This document shows positions 10,233 to 20,320 of a stretch of 64,000 nucleotides of DNA, piece by piece. The DNA is from Ochromonas danica. Its lineage: Eukaryota > Sar > Chrysophyceae > Chromulinales > Chromulinaceae. The stretch spans positions 1-64,000 of the forward strand of contig VKHL01000039.1 in NCBI GenBank assembly GCA_015146655.1, written 5' to 3'. The position numbers were made by a program, and so were the translations under genes. Each line of letters opens with the position of its first letter. The stretch's first letter is position 1. The notes under the pieces were generated by a model. The model searched no databases. It was not told the DNA's origin and worked only from the letters and a program-made list of their open reading frames with translations.

Positions 10233-11384
10233 ATGTTCTTTTATCTTGCTTGTCTTTCTTTATTAGTCTTCTCTACAGGATTTCGATTAGGTGTTGTTCA
10301 TCATCATCATCCTTCTCGACCATCTATTCGTCTTCACCGTCGATTATATGCCACCACTCAACAACCCCCTGCTACTACCCCCCATGGCCATCCTGTCTCT
10401 GAAATGTGGGATAAATATTTTGAGAAGACTCATCATATTAAGTACCAAATCGTGGCAGCCCCCGGGATGGAAGGCTTGGCAGAGAGTATTGTAGCGAAAT
10501 GGCCTGATCGCTTTCTTTACCATAAGACCCAATGGAAGAAGTTTCCTGATGGTACAGATAATATTGAAATTGGTGGATTTCAACCACGTAATCGTATTTC
10601 AGGAGAAAATGTCTTAATGTTGGCATCATTTCATAATAATGATGTCACATTATCTCAATTTAGTGTGATGATTACCTTGTTACAAAGCTTTGTTGATTCT
10701 TTAACAGTTGTGTTACCTTTCTATCCTGTTGGTACCATGGAAAGAGTAACTCAAGAAGGGCAGGTTGCTACTGCTAATACTTATGCACAAATGTTTAGTC
10801 ATCTGCCATCTTGTGGTCGTCCAACAAGATTGATTGTCTATGATCTTCATACCTTACAGAATCGTTTCTATCTACATGGAAATGCTGTAGCATCTCTACA
10901 AACTTCGATTCCGTTACTGATTCAGCGTTTAAAGGGTAGTCCAATTGATTGTATTGCCTTTCCTGATGATGGTGCTGCCAAGCGTTTTGGTGCGATGTTT
11001 AAAGGTCTTGGCTATGAGATTGTAACTTGTGGAAAGACCAGAGATGGTGACAAACGAGTCGTGGTGATTCAAGATGGAAATGCCAAGGGAAAGCATGTGG
11101 TTATTGTGGATGATCTCGTGCAGACTGGCGGGACCTTATATGAATGTGGAGTCGCACTGCGCAGTGCTGGCGCTCTCTCTGTCAACGCTTTTGTTGCTCA
11201 TGGTGTCTTCCCTCAGGAGTCTTGGAAGAGGTTTATGAGACAAGGAGATCGAAACTGCTTTGAGAAGTTCTTCCTCACCAATTCCATCCCTACTATTACG
11301 GACATATTGCCCACAGATGATGTCTTTGAAGTATTGCCACTGCAAGATCAAATCGTAGAAGACCTTGATAAATACTCTCATTAA
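10233..11384 (+). CDS. Organelle-targeted ribose-phosphate pyrophosphokinase (plant PRS3/4 type)
   Basis: Intronless, 383 residues. It makes 5-phosphoribosyl-1-pyrophosphate from ribose 5-phosphate and ATP for nucleotide, His and Trp synthesis. The PRPP loop VVIVDDLVQTGGTL is intact; FPDDGAAKRFG and the YDLHTLQNRFYLHGN block fit the phosphate-independent plant class (Arabidopsis PRS3/4) better than bacterial Prs. The segment KTRDGDKRVVVIQDGNAKGK matches the same subgroup. The first 20 residues are a hydrophobic signal-like stretch (FFYLACLSLLVFSTG) with Phe next, then a basic His/Ser/Pro-rich stretch, as in plastid preproteins of heterokont algae. Location is inferred; the enzyme family is firm. 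Confidence 0.88.
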   Translation: MFFYLACLSLLVFSTGFRLGVVHHHHPSRPSIRLHRRLYATTQQPPATTPHGHPVSEMWDKYFEKTHHIKYQIVAAPGMEGLAESIVAKWPDRFLYHKTQWKKFPDGTDNIEIGGFQPRNRISGENVLMLASFHNNDVTLSQFSVMITLLQSFVDSLTVVLPFYPVGTMERVTQEGQVATANTYAQMFSHLPSCGRPTRLIVYDLHTLQNRFYLHGNAVASLQTSIPLLIQRLKGSPIDCIAFPDDGAAKRFGAMFKGLGYEIVTCGKTRDGDKRVVVIQDGNAKGKHVVIVDDLVQTGGTLYECGVALRSAGALSVNAFVAHGVFPQESWKRFMRQGDRNCFEKFFLTNSIPTITDILPTDDVFEVLPLQDQIVEDLDKYSH

Positions 11385-11671
11385 TCGCTATCGCTTATAG
11401 CTTTATTGACTGAGTTTCTTATTGTGTTGAAATTTGACACTTTACATAGTGTAGTTGTCACTGCTAAATTCTGAAGATCTGGCCTATTGGATCGGTCTGG
11501 TCGTTGGAGTCATTGCGAGGGAAGGTAATAATACTGGTTGGGCTTTGATCATCTTTGTCTGAACCATAACGTAATTACAACAACCCTTTGATCGACTTTC
11601 TTCAGACAAAGAAGTCATATTACTTGATCTTTTCTTTATTCATCATTGTCACGCGATTGAAGCGAATAAAA

Positions 11672-13922
11672 ATGTATTTAATGGTGATTTTAGTCGTTTT
11701 CTTCTTGTCCTTGCAGATGACCGTTCAAGGTGCTACAAGTGCTCCCAGGTAGGTTGAGCAACATCCTTCGGTTTTTGCTTGTTAAGACCATCTTTTGATG
11801 GATTCGTTTTGTTGTTATGGATAGTACAAAGCCTACTGTGAAGCCCAGTTTCAAGCCAAGCTTCAAACCCACAGCTAAGCCAAGTGTCAAGCCCAGCAAG
11901 GCTCCCACACTGACTCCCACAAGAAAACCAACGCGAGTACCAAGCATTCAACCTACAGATCGACCAACAGCTCGCCCCACAGGCCGTCCAACAAGTCATC
12001 CGACCGTTGCCCCGACTGCGCGACCTACCTCTAGACCTACCTCTAGACCCACCTTGAGGCCAACAAGTCACCCTTCTCCTCGTCCCTCCGTTGCCCCTAG
12101 TGAGCCTCCAAAGAGTAGCCATTCTTCCAAGAAGAAGCTTGGTCCAGCTTCCACGGCTGGTATTGTCATCTCTGTGGTTGCTGTTGTCTTTTTCATTGGC
12201 CTCTATCTCTATCGCACTCATTATCAATATCTGCGAAGATTTATTAAGGTCAATCTCAAAGTTGATATTGCTAAGTACTCTTTTCTGCGTGATCCAAATG
12301 AAAAGAAATCTACCATTAGTCGAAATAACCTTGATGATGAAGGCGATGATGTTGAACTATTGGCACGTGATCGAAGAACAAGTAGTGATCATGTAAGTAG
12401 TAAAGATACAGGGAATGTAAGTAACCCACTTCATTCATCTGAAAGTTCAAGAGATAGAGAGAATTCAGATGCATCGGCCTATCATAAGATTTCTTCTTTG
12501 GGTATTACCATTGCAGGTTATCTATTAAAGCAAACAACAAACATGCAACACAATTGGGTTAGAAGATGGTTCTTTGTTAAAGATGGTTATTTATATTATT
12601 CTAGAACTCATAATGATGTCATTGCTCCCCCAACAGAAAGTCCTAAAGAAGAAAAAGTTATCACAGCAGTATTAGTAGCAAATTTAATGATTTCAACAGT
12701 GAAAGAAATCAATGAAGTTGAATTTCATATTGTTTCACCAGGTACAAGAGGTGTTGGTACAGGTGGTGGAGTCTATTGTCTTCAAGCAGAAAGTGAACAA
12801 GATGCAAAAGATTGGATTCGTGTAATTCGTCAACAAATAGAAACTTATTTAACCAAGTCTTTACCTTCCAGTAAAAGTCAAAATGATAATAATACTACTC
12901 TAGGAAATCATCATAATAGTAGTGGTAGTAGTAGTCAAATAATGGGAATAGATCTATTGACAGGAGAGAATGTGGACAATAGGAATCCACTCATTCCCAC
13001 TTCTTCGGTTCTCTTCGTGCCTACTGAAGATATGCTAAGTCAATTATATGAAGCGAATCCATATTGTGCAGATTGTCAAAAGCCTCATCCTGAATGGGCT
13101 TCAATTAATCTTTGTATTATGATTTGTATTGATTGTGCTGGTGTTCATCGTAAATTAGGTGCTCATGTTAGTAAAGTTCGTTCTTTGAAATTAGATAAAT
13201 GGTCACTCAATTTGATTGACTTGTTGACTATCATTGGAAATAAGCATGCCAATGAACTTTGGTTAGGTATTCCTAGTGCTCGTAGACCACAGTTATTGGA
13301 CTTGAATGCCTCTTCTAAAGAAAGAGAAGAGTATATTCGTCGTAAATATGAAGATCATGCTTTCTTCTCTGTGAAGAATGTCAATTCTGTGGAAATGCAG
13401 TATAATTTCTTGTTAGCTGCTCGTAGTGGTGATTTAGTCGGATTGATGAAAGCATTAATCTATGGTGTGGATGTTGATTTCACTATTCAATTAATGAAAG
13501 AAGAAGTTAGTGAGAGTCAGTCCAGTGGTGGTTTGTTATCGATGAACATTCTCCCATCTTCCTCTACAGCCCCCACTTCTAAAGACATCTCTAGTATACC
13601 TATTAATAATCATAGCCATACGGACACGATCAAAGGACATAGTGAGATGGTACATAAGCTTCTCTCTACAAAGGGAAGTGTTGAAGAAGTGCCAATAGTG
13701 GCAGGCAATCTCCTGGATATGACAGGTTTAATGCTCAGTTGTCAGCATGGTCATATTTTATGTGTTGAATTGCTATTGTTGTGGCAAGCGAATGTTCCAT
13801 TTCGCAATGCCCAAGGTCTGACTGCACGAGATGTCATAACCTTAACAGAACCAGCACGTAGTGAGATCATGCAGATTCTATCCACCTCCTATGAAGCTAA
13901 CAAGGTTTGGTCGTCTTCATAG
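11672..13922 (+). CDS. Membrane-anchored ArfGAP with PH domain and ankyrin repeats
   Basis: Two exons, 11672-11748 and 11825-13922, intron 76 bp; 724 residues. Exon 1 supplies a signal peptide (MYLMVILVVFFLSLQMTVQG). Residues about 27-125 are KPTxKPS/RPT repeats, a secreted stalk common in heterokont surface proteins. A single membrane span lies near 137-158 (GIVISVVAVVFFIGLYLY). Then come a PH domain (about 255-350, AGYLLKQ...WVRRWFFVKDGYLYY), an ArfGAP zinc finger (about 430-550) with CADC, 16 residues, CIDC and AGVHRKLGAHVSKVRSL including the catalytic Arg, and ankyrin-like repeats to the end. ArfGAPs switch off Arf GTPases during vesicle budding; PH-ArfGAP-ankyrin order is the ACAP/ASAP layout, normally cytosolic. 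The signal peptide plus stalk would make this a type I membrane ArfGAP with its catalytic part in the cytosol. No BAR domain is present. Confidence 0.85.
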
Positions 13923-14184
13923 ATCTTATTCTTGTTCTTTATTCTTTTCCCTGCCGATCACGGCGGCTAATGCTGGACGATGTAAATGGGACTTGCCTTG
14001 CCTATACTATGGATAGGTACTTTTGCTTTCTTTGCATCACACATAGCTAACATACAGAGTATTTAGCTTTTGAACTAACGTAGCTAAAGAGTAAATATGT
14101 CTGCTGCTCTAGCAGAAAAAGAGAATTGGTTCTTCATGAATTGAAATAGGTATTCAATATTTATTACAATATAGTACAAGATAT

Positions 14185-15717
14185 CTAAGTCGAAGGTGAT
14201 TGTGTTGATGAAGCTACTAAAGACGAGAGATCAAGCGGAGCACCCAATGGCCATCTTGGACTCACTTCCTGTCCTTCTATACTATTTGATATACCACGAT
14301 TGAACTTTTCGATGCCAGTCCAAGCAACCATGACTGCATTATCAGTACAAAGAGGAATTGGAGGGAAGATAAGAGGGAGGGGAGGTCTCTCTGGACTGCT
14401 TTCTTGATTCACTAAAGCCGTTAATCTGCGCCGTAACTCCTGATTGGAAGCAACCCCTCCCACTAACACTAAGGCAGTTAGATTTTGTTCTAAGCGAGGA
14501 CGTACAGTTCTCAATGCTCGCTTTAATCGATCTTCTACATGAGTGAAAGCAACATCTTGGAAAGCATGACATAGATAGGCTGTGACCTCTTCAGGTAATG
14601 TTACAAGATTCTCTTCGATAGGAGCCATTTGATTGGTTGGAGCATTTGTTGCGTCTTCACTCAATCCAAAGGATTTACGAGTTTGCGCCACTTCATTACG
14701 AAAAGAATTCTTTAATCCAGAATAAGAGAAATCACAATTTGCTTTTTGTCTCAATGGAACAGACATTGAATGTCGGAAAATAGGTTTCGTAGGATCAAGA
14801 GCATATTTCTCTTTATAGAGTCTTGCCATTCGTTCAATGGCAGGACCTCCACTAGGTGAGCCACTAGGTGAGCGTAGCCCAAGCAATCGTCCTGCCTTAT
14901 CAAAGGCTTCCCCCAAGGCATCATCCAGAGTACCACCTAACAGATCATACTGACCAAGATCACGGACAACTAACAGACTAGTATGTCCACCAGAGGCCAA
15001 TAAGGCAAGGAACGGAAACTCCACACGCGGTATACTGCTATTATTGCTACTATTGCTGGTGGTGGTGTCATTGACAATTCCTTCACCTGCTAGTCTTGCA
15101 ACCATACAATGTGCTTCCAGATGATGAACAGTTACAAATGGTTTAGTATAATTCCTTGCTAACTCTTGTGCTTTTCTTAAACCAACACGAAGACAGATTT
15201 CTAATCCTGGTCCCTTGGTTACTGCAATACCATCAATCTCTTCTATGGACTGTAAGCCAGCCTCTCGGATAGCACGTTCTACAGCAAGATCAATATTAGC
15301 CTTATGTGCCTCCATAGCAAGGCTAGGAACAACTCCACCAAAATTAGCATGGATATCATGTTGAGAATAGACGATATTGGATAAGACTACTCCATCAGAT
15401 CGTACAACAGAGACTCCAGTATCATCACAGGAAGATTCAATACCAAGGACAAGGTATGGACGACTACGATCGGGAAGACCTGATAACATTTCTTCTTCTA
15501 ATCGATAACGTCCTTTAACATCAAGTGATCCTTTGGGGAGTCCTCGACCATCTTGACGGGAAGAGGAAGAAGAGGATGATGAAGAGGCTGATACCTTCAA
15601 CTCTGTCCTTAAGGCGGTTGTGCTAAAGAAGAGTGGTCGAAGCAACCTTGTTCTAAGAGAGGAAACCTGCATCATGCCGATGATAAGGAGTGAACAAAGC
15701 CAAACAAAGGGATTCAT
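14185..15717 (-). CDS. Organellar TsaD/Qri7/OSGEPL1 tRNA threonylcarbamoyltransferase
   Basis: Intronless, 510 residues. It transfers the threonylcarbamoyl group to A37 of ANN-decoding tRNAs (t6A). Signatures: LGIESSCDDTGVSVV at the start of the domain, GGVVPSLAMEAHK, the metal-binding HHLEAH, LASGGHTSLLV, and DNAVMVAWTG near the end. It matches the bacterial and organelle subgroup (TsaD/Qri7) rather than cytosolic Kae1 (longer N- and C-terminal regions, PSLAxxxH). The first 95 residues hold a hydrophobic stretch (FVWLCSLLIIGMMQVSS) then Arg/Leu/Ser-rich sequence, so it is imported into plastid or mitochondrion. Ser/Asn inserts interrupt the middle. It ends 262 bp from the convergent ArfGAP gene. 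Confidence 0.92.
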   Translation of the reverse strand: MNPFVWLCSLLIIGMMQVSSLRTRLLRPLFFSTTALRTELKVSASSSSSSSSSRQDGRGLPKGSLDVKGRYRLEEEMLSGLPDRSRPYLVLGIESSCDDTGVSVVRSDGVVLSNIVYSQHDIHANFGGVVPSLAMEAHKANIDLAVERAIREAGLQSIEEIDGIAVTKGPGLEICLRVGLRKAQELARNYTKPFVTVHHLEAHCMVARLAGEGIVNDTTTSNSSNNSSIPRVEFPFLALLASGGHTSLLVVRDLGQYDLLGGTLDDALGEAFDKAGRLLGLRSPSGSPSGGPAIERMARLYKEKYALDPTKPIFRHSMSVPLRQKANCDFSYSGLKNSFRNEVAQTRKSFGLSEDATNAPTNQMAPIEENLVTLPEEVTAYLCHAFQDVAFTHVEDRLKRALRTVRPRLEQNLTALVLVGGVASNQELRRRLTALVNQESSPERPPLPLIFPPIPLCTDNAVMVAWTGIEKFNRGISNSIEGQEVSPRWPLGAPLDLSSLVASSTQSPST

Positions 15718-16206
15718 TTCCCCTCAGCCTCATCAATTCACCACTCCTCCTCATCACAACACAAAGACCCCAGATTAAGTTAACATCAGAACTCCAATAA
15801 TGTGACTTTAAATTCTATTTATGCGACCAATAACCCCCAAGTAAAATACATGGTCTTGATCATGGTTGGTGTTGTTGATCGTTTTGGTTTATTTGGTTCA
15901 CTTTTACTTTTATTTGGTTCGAAATTTCTCTTTACTTCCACCTTTCTTTGCATTTAGTAAAGCTAGAGAGTTCATTAAGCATCGAATCAATTGCTAACGT
16001 ATCCGGACACCACAAGTTTATTATGCGGGCAGTGGGCTGCTTTCTTCTTAAGTTATAGGCAAGGCAAGAGTGACGTACGCGTTAGAAATGAGAGTCGCAC
16101 TTCATCGTGACTTTGTTCTGGTTAAGATTGAAGAAGAAAGACCATAATTATATTCTACTACTTCTACCCTCCTATATAGAGAGAAAGAGAAAGAAAGAGA
16201 AGAAGA
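15718..16206. promoter_or_regulatory. Divergent promoter region TsaD / PAS gene
   Basis: 489 bp. T-rich with several GGTTTATTTGGTTC-like repeats at 15885-15920 and a GTGACGTACGCG element at 16071-16082 that contains an ACGT core. AGAAAGAGA-rich sequence precedes the PAS start. No gene seen. Confidence 0.45.
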
Positions 16207-17040
16207 ATGATGATGATGCTTCCTGATTCTTCCTCTTCTTCCACAAATCAACAACCATTGCCTTCCAAACGAAAGCGTTCTAATAACAGAAAGAAGCAAT
16301 CTGGTGGCTCATCTGGTAAAACCAAGTCATCTACGACAACCACAACAGGGATAGGTAAGTCAAGATGCAAGATCGTTGTTTCTCTTAATCCTTTTCAACG
16401 TGATGGTCCTGCTGGACAGGAAATTATCATTCAACATGCTGAAGAAGATTTCTTTGAGCTTTTTGGTTATTCTGAGACGGATTTACCCATGAGACTTGAT
16501 CGTCTCTATGGAACCACTACATTGAGAGTTGTGGCTCATCAGATACAACGAGCCATTCTCTCTAAGGAGTCAATGGTGAGTTATATCAATCTATATCATA
16601 CCAATATGAATGCTATGTCTTGTCACGTTACTATAGTCTCTCTCCCACTGACTTCTCAGGAAGAAGAAGTAGCGATACTTGCTATGCCAACTACTAATCT
16701 GTTGGGTTTTCCTACACCTTCAATGAGTCCTCTCTACTGCCCTGATCAACGTTGGTCTGTTCTGACTATTCGCAGTTCTAGTGTAGTGGGAAACTCTAAG
16801 TATTGTGGTGTAGGTTTACTTCCTGGTGAGGAGGTTCTGCCAGAATATCTTCAAGTTATTGGCAATGTGACCAATACAACGAACAAAAGGGGTGGGAGGA
16901 AAGCCTCTTCTTCTTCTTCTTCCTCCTCCTCTTCATCTTCGGTGGCAGTAACAGGCAGTGCTAGTGCTAGTACTACTATTCTGACCTCAACTTCCACTTC
17001 TTCTAACATTCGTGGTAGAGATGCTAAAGGTGGAGTATAA
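16207..17040 (+). CDS. PAS-domain protein
   Basis: Intronless, 277 residues. The N-terminus is basic and Ser/Lys-rich with nuclear-localisation-like KRKRSNNRKKQ. Residues about 75-165 look like a PAS fold: EDFFELFGYSETDLPMRLDR is the usual F-G-Y-x-x-x-[DE]L start, followed by HQIQRAILSKESMVSYINLY and CHVTIVSLPL strands. The flavin-binding Cys of LOV domains (NCRFLQ) is absent, so a blue-light role is not supported. The tail is Ser-rich low complexity. No output domain is seen; it may be a small partner protein. A broken partial copy lies downstream (about 17965-18080). Family call is moderate. Confidence 0.7.
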   Translation: MMMMLPDSSSSSTNQQPLPSKRKRSNNRKKQSGGSSGKTKSSTTTTTGIGKSRCKIVVSLNPFQRDGPAGQEIIIQHAEEDFFELFGYSETDLPMRLDRLYGTTTLRVVAHQIQRAILSKESMVSYINLYHTNMNAMSCHVTIVSLPLTSQEEEVAILAMPTTNLLGFPTPSMSPLYCPDQRWSVLTIRSSSVVGNSKYCGVGLLPGEEVLPEYLQVIGNVTNTTNKRGGRKASSSSSSSSSSSSVAVTGSASASTTILTSTSTSSNIRGRDAKGGV

Positions 17041-18484
17041 TGAATGAAATCTATGAGATGTCATTATGATTGTATTTCTTTTTTATTTTCCATCTGCTTT
17101 CCTACTATCTCACCCAGTCTACTATCGTACCCAGTCATTCTTCTCGTTTATAGATTATAACAAGCTTGTTGTTGCTTATTTTGTCTTAAAACCAGCTCTT
17201 GATGAAGAAGACCTTATCACTATGCCGTCATATTTACGCTGCTTTACGCTACATTCCAGGCCATTGCTAACTTACTGGTAAAATAAACTTTATAATCAGA
17301 AGCTATGATCTTTATAGTCTATCTCATTTTATGCGTGAAATGGATAAATTTAACTGTTGCTTTCTTTTTGTCATTTTTGTGATGACCGATATTGTGCTTT
17401 TGTTTTCCGTACCGCTGGCAAAGAATGATTGATATCATTCTATGATATGAATGACTTCAGAAGTTAATAAATTAGTTTGATGATAGCCTTTAACCACATC
17501 CTAATATCTGTTTTGTATATTGATTGAAAAAGTGCGAGTTTCAAATCTCCACACATTAATCATAATGCGAACAATAGAAGGAAGGAGAGGCTACAAATGC
17601 TTAGCATTAATCCTTAGTCTGTGCCACTCACAAAGACTTCAAAACTTGGTGATGTATCAAACTGCTAGACCAAAGTAGCCAATGGTTGTGTAAACCATCC
17701 AAGATGGGTCGTCAGCATTATAGCCATTCAAGCATAGAAAAGTTCGTCTGAGGCATTTTGCTCGACAGGGTCTCTTCAAAATCCCTACTTCCCTCCACAC
17801 CCAAAGCTTTATTCGGTTTGGTTGTCAATAAGGGCAAGAGATCGAGGTCGAGGGCAAAAAGATCTCAGGATATCTTAGTTGACGGCAGTTGTTGCGTTGG
17901 AAAAGGTGACCAATGTGTCTTCCTGATGTCACTCATCACATTAATCACTTGCATGGATTGAGGTCTGCATAGCAATCTAGTGACTCATTCGATAAAAGCA
18001 AGTCATCCACGACAACAACGAACCACAGGGATAGTTATGTTCCTTCTCTTCATCCTTTTCAACATGATGAGTACTGTTTAATAAAAGGATGTAGAGAAAC
18101 AACCACGATCTTGCATCTTTAGGTCTATTGAAGCCAGCAGGGAAGGAGGGTCTAGGCAGGTAGTCTAGTGAGATGAACTAATAAGTTCTTCTTCATCTGT
18201 TATTGGAGTTGAACAGGTCCGCTGGGAGGGAAATGAAACATGACAGGAAAAGGGAATGAGTATAGTTATAAAACAAACTTTTAGACTTTTATTAGAGAAC
18301 TTAGTCAGTTTGCTGTTTTGCGCGTATTTTCTTTCCCACCCACCAAAACGGCATGAGAGACAGAAAAGCGAGTTATAAGTCCATATTTAAAGCTTTCTTC
18401 TTGTCATTCAACAGTCGCAATCTGCTCTGTGAACGAATAAAATCAGCTATCACAACTGTTTTGTTTGTACAACCTCATCTGATC
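17041..18484. other. Long intergenic stretch
   Basis: 1.44 kb between the PAS and tetraspanin genes, AT-rich with short chance frames only. It holds the PAS gene fragment at about 17965-18080, described separately. A segment at 17640-17760 has TGATGTA and GTCTGAGG boxes reminiscent of C/D snoRNA, but the rest does not support one. Confidence 0.5.
17965..18080 (+). pseudogene. Broken partial duplicate of the PAS-gene 5' region
   Basis: The stretch GCAATCTAGTGACTCATTCG, then AAGCAAGTCATCCACGACAA, matches 16293-16345 of the PAS gene (GCAATCTGGTGGCTCATCTG, ACCAAGTCATCTACGACAAC) at most positions. A second matching part follows: CATCCTTTTCAACATGATG against AATCCTTTTCAACGTGATG. The copy lacks about 10 bases between the two parts, contains stops, and has no PAS core after it. 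It is a decayed local duplicate of a host gene. Confidence 0.75.
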
Positions 18485-19596
18485 ATGTCAAGATTGAATA
18501 ACTTTATCAAGTTCTCTATGATTAATCTCAATATTCTTGCTAGTCTAATTGGCTTAGCACTCTTTGCCTTCTCTTTCTATTTATGGTTCTCAGATTGGGG
18601 AGCCTTAGATAAAGGCTTTTTTGCTGGAATGGGTGCACTTATCTTTCTCTTTGGATTACTTATTCTTTTTGCTTCATGTATTGGTTGTCAAGGAATTACT
18701 AACCAGACTGTGAAATTTGGTATCATTTCCTTCTATTTCTTCTCTTGAAATATGTTTTACACATATACTGATGCTGCTACTACTGTATTATGCTCTTCCT
18801 AGGTCTATGGACAGGTCGTAAGATTATGGCAGTACATATCATACTTCTTGCATTAGGTCTTGCTATTGAAGTCTATATCTTTAAGACTGCCCTCTATGCT
18901 GTAGGACAATATGAAGATGTCTATAATGAAATGGTAGCTGATCCTGCTGTCATGCCTGACTATGTCATCTATGAAGGATTTATTGCAGATAAATTTAATC
19001 GCTTCTTCTTTGGTGCTTCTTCAGAATGTCAAAGTAAGTCTACCTTCCACCTCTCTCTTTCTTTATCATAATAGCTGATACATGACTGACTGGTTGTCGT
19101 AATTGTGGTTTGATCATGTCTGTGGTAACGAGTAGAGACTGTCTATAGCTGGTTCTGGAGTTGGGTTGATGGGCATTGTCCTTCTTCTATAACCTCATCA
19201 ATGTGTCAAGGCTGTCATTCATACTCTCTTACCTTTTGCCAAGCTGATGCTGATTTATGCTTTGATACTTCTTCTATGGAGAATAATTCTTATTGCCCTT
19301 ATACACTCTGTCGAGAAGATATCTTACATTATATCAGGCAGAAAATAATGTAAGAAAGTATAATAGTTACATAGAGCTTCGTTATCAGCTAATTGTTTAC
19401 TCATTGTGAATGTTGTGTGTTTGTTCTGTGCTTGTTTAGACCATTCTCAATTGCATTGGGTGCTATTATTGTTTTCCAGATTGTCCTCATTATCTTAGAT
19501 ATTCTGATCTTTTGTTATCATCCTCGAGATAGTTGGGAACAGATTCTCTATAAGAGTGGAACTGTGGCTAAGACACGTTTCCAAGTACCTGTCTAG
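18485..19596 (+). CDS. Tetraspanin-like four-span membrane protein
   Basis: Four exons: 18485-18719, 18803-19033, 19136-19349 and 19440-19596; introns of 83, 102 and 90 bp; 278 residues. All junctions keep one frame (phases 1, 1, 2). The start MSRLNNFIKFSMINLNILAS, just before the first span, is typical. Spans are near residues 10-35, 45-70, 85-110 and 230-255. The large loop between spans 3 and 4 holds ten or so Cys (MCQGCHSYSLTFCQADADLC and more) but lacks the exact CCG triplet. Tetraspanins organise membrane proteins into clusters. The family call rests on topology and loop cysteines, so it is moderate. Confidence 0.72.
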
Positions 19597-20320
19597 GAAA
19601 GATGATATACTTGTTGTAGAGGAGATCGAGGAGAGAGGATGTGTTATGCCATCTATGTCGTGTAGTAGTGATCAGATATGTTTTGATCGTCCTGCTAGAA
19701 GCTGATAGGAGTTAATGGTTCCACTACAGTGTTCTGTACCAGACTGTTGCTCCTCGTGGTGGTCCCTAATGTCTTTGTCTAATAGTTAGTAGTCATGTTG
19801 TATGTGTGTGTGTGATAGTGAGGGTGACGAAGGTCATCGTGGTTGTTCAGATAGCAACGTTTTGTAGAGAAGTAATAACGAACTGCAGCATCATTCGGTT
19901 GTCTGATTCCATTGTGTTGCTAGCTGTTGATATGTTTGTATAGTGTAGAAGTATGACAAGACACGCTATGATAGCTTCACTTGTATAGTTGTATGATGAT
20001 GAAGAAAAGATGATGTCATAAGAAGAAACACGCTTTGCTTGACATGCATTGTTTTCACTGATAAATGTATTTCATTTAAGTCATTAACTTCTCAATATGT
20101 CTTTCTAACTAAACTACCACCACAGGATAATATTCTAGCTCTCTTTCCCTAGCTACCAACTTACTCAATTAACATCCTGGAGTTACCTTTTCCAACATTC
20201 GCATAGAATAGCAAAAAATATGCCTCGATCAGAGTAAACGATCAAATCACAAATTGGCTACAATATCCACGGTGACAAATAGCCTCTAAGTGAATTACCT
20301 TGCTCATGAATGAGAGATAA
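19597..20320. other. Convergent intergenic region, no gene seen
   Basis: 724 bp between the stops of the tetraspanin and the PH-IQ gene. GT-rich on the + strand (GTGTGTGTGATAG at 19804). Only chance frames. Confidence 0.6.

Noticed and set aside
16207-17040. LOV photoreceptor reading of the PAS protein
   Set aside because: The flavin-linking Cys motif is missing, so only a PAS call is supported.
17640-17760. C/D snoRNA-like boxes (TGATGTA, GTCTGAGG)
   Set aside because: No closing stem and no clear guide sequence could be found.
17758-17961. 67-residue open frame
   Set aside because: No family, no conserved composition, within a long gap near a decayed duplicate.
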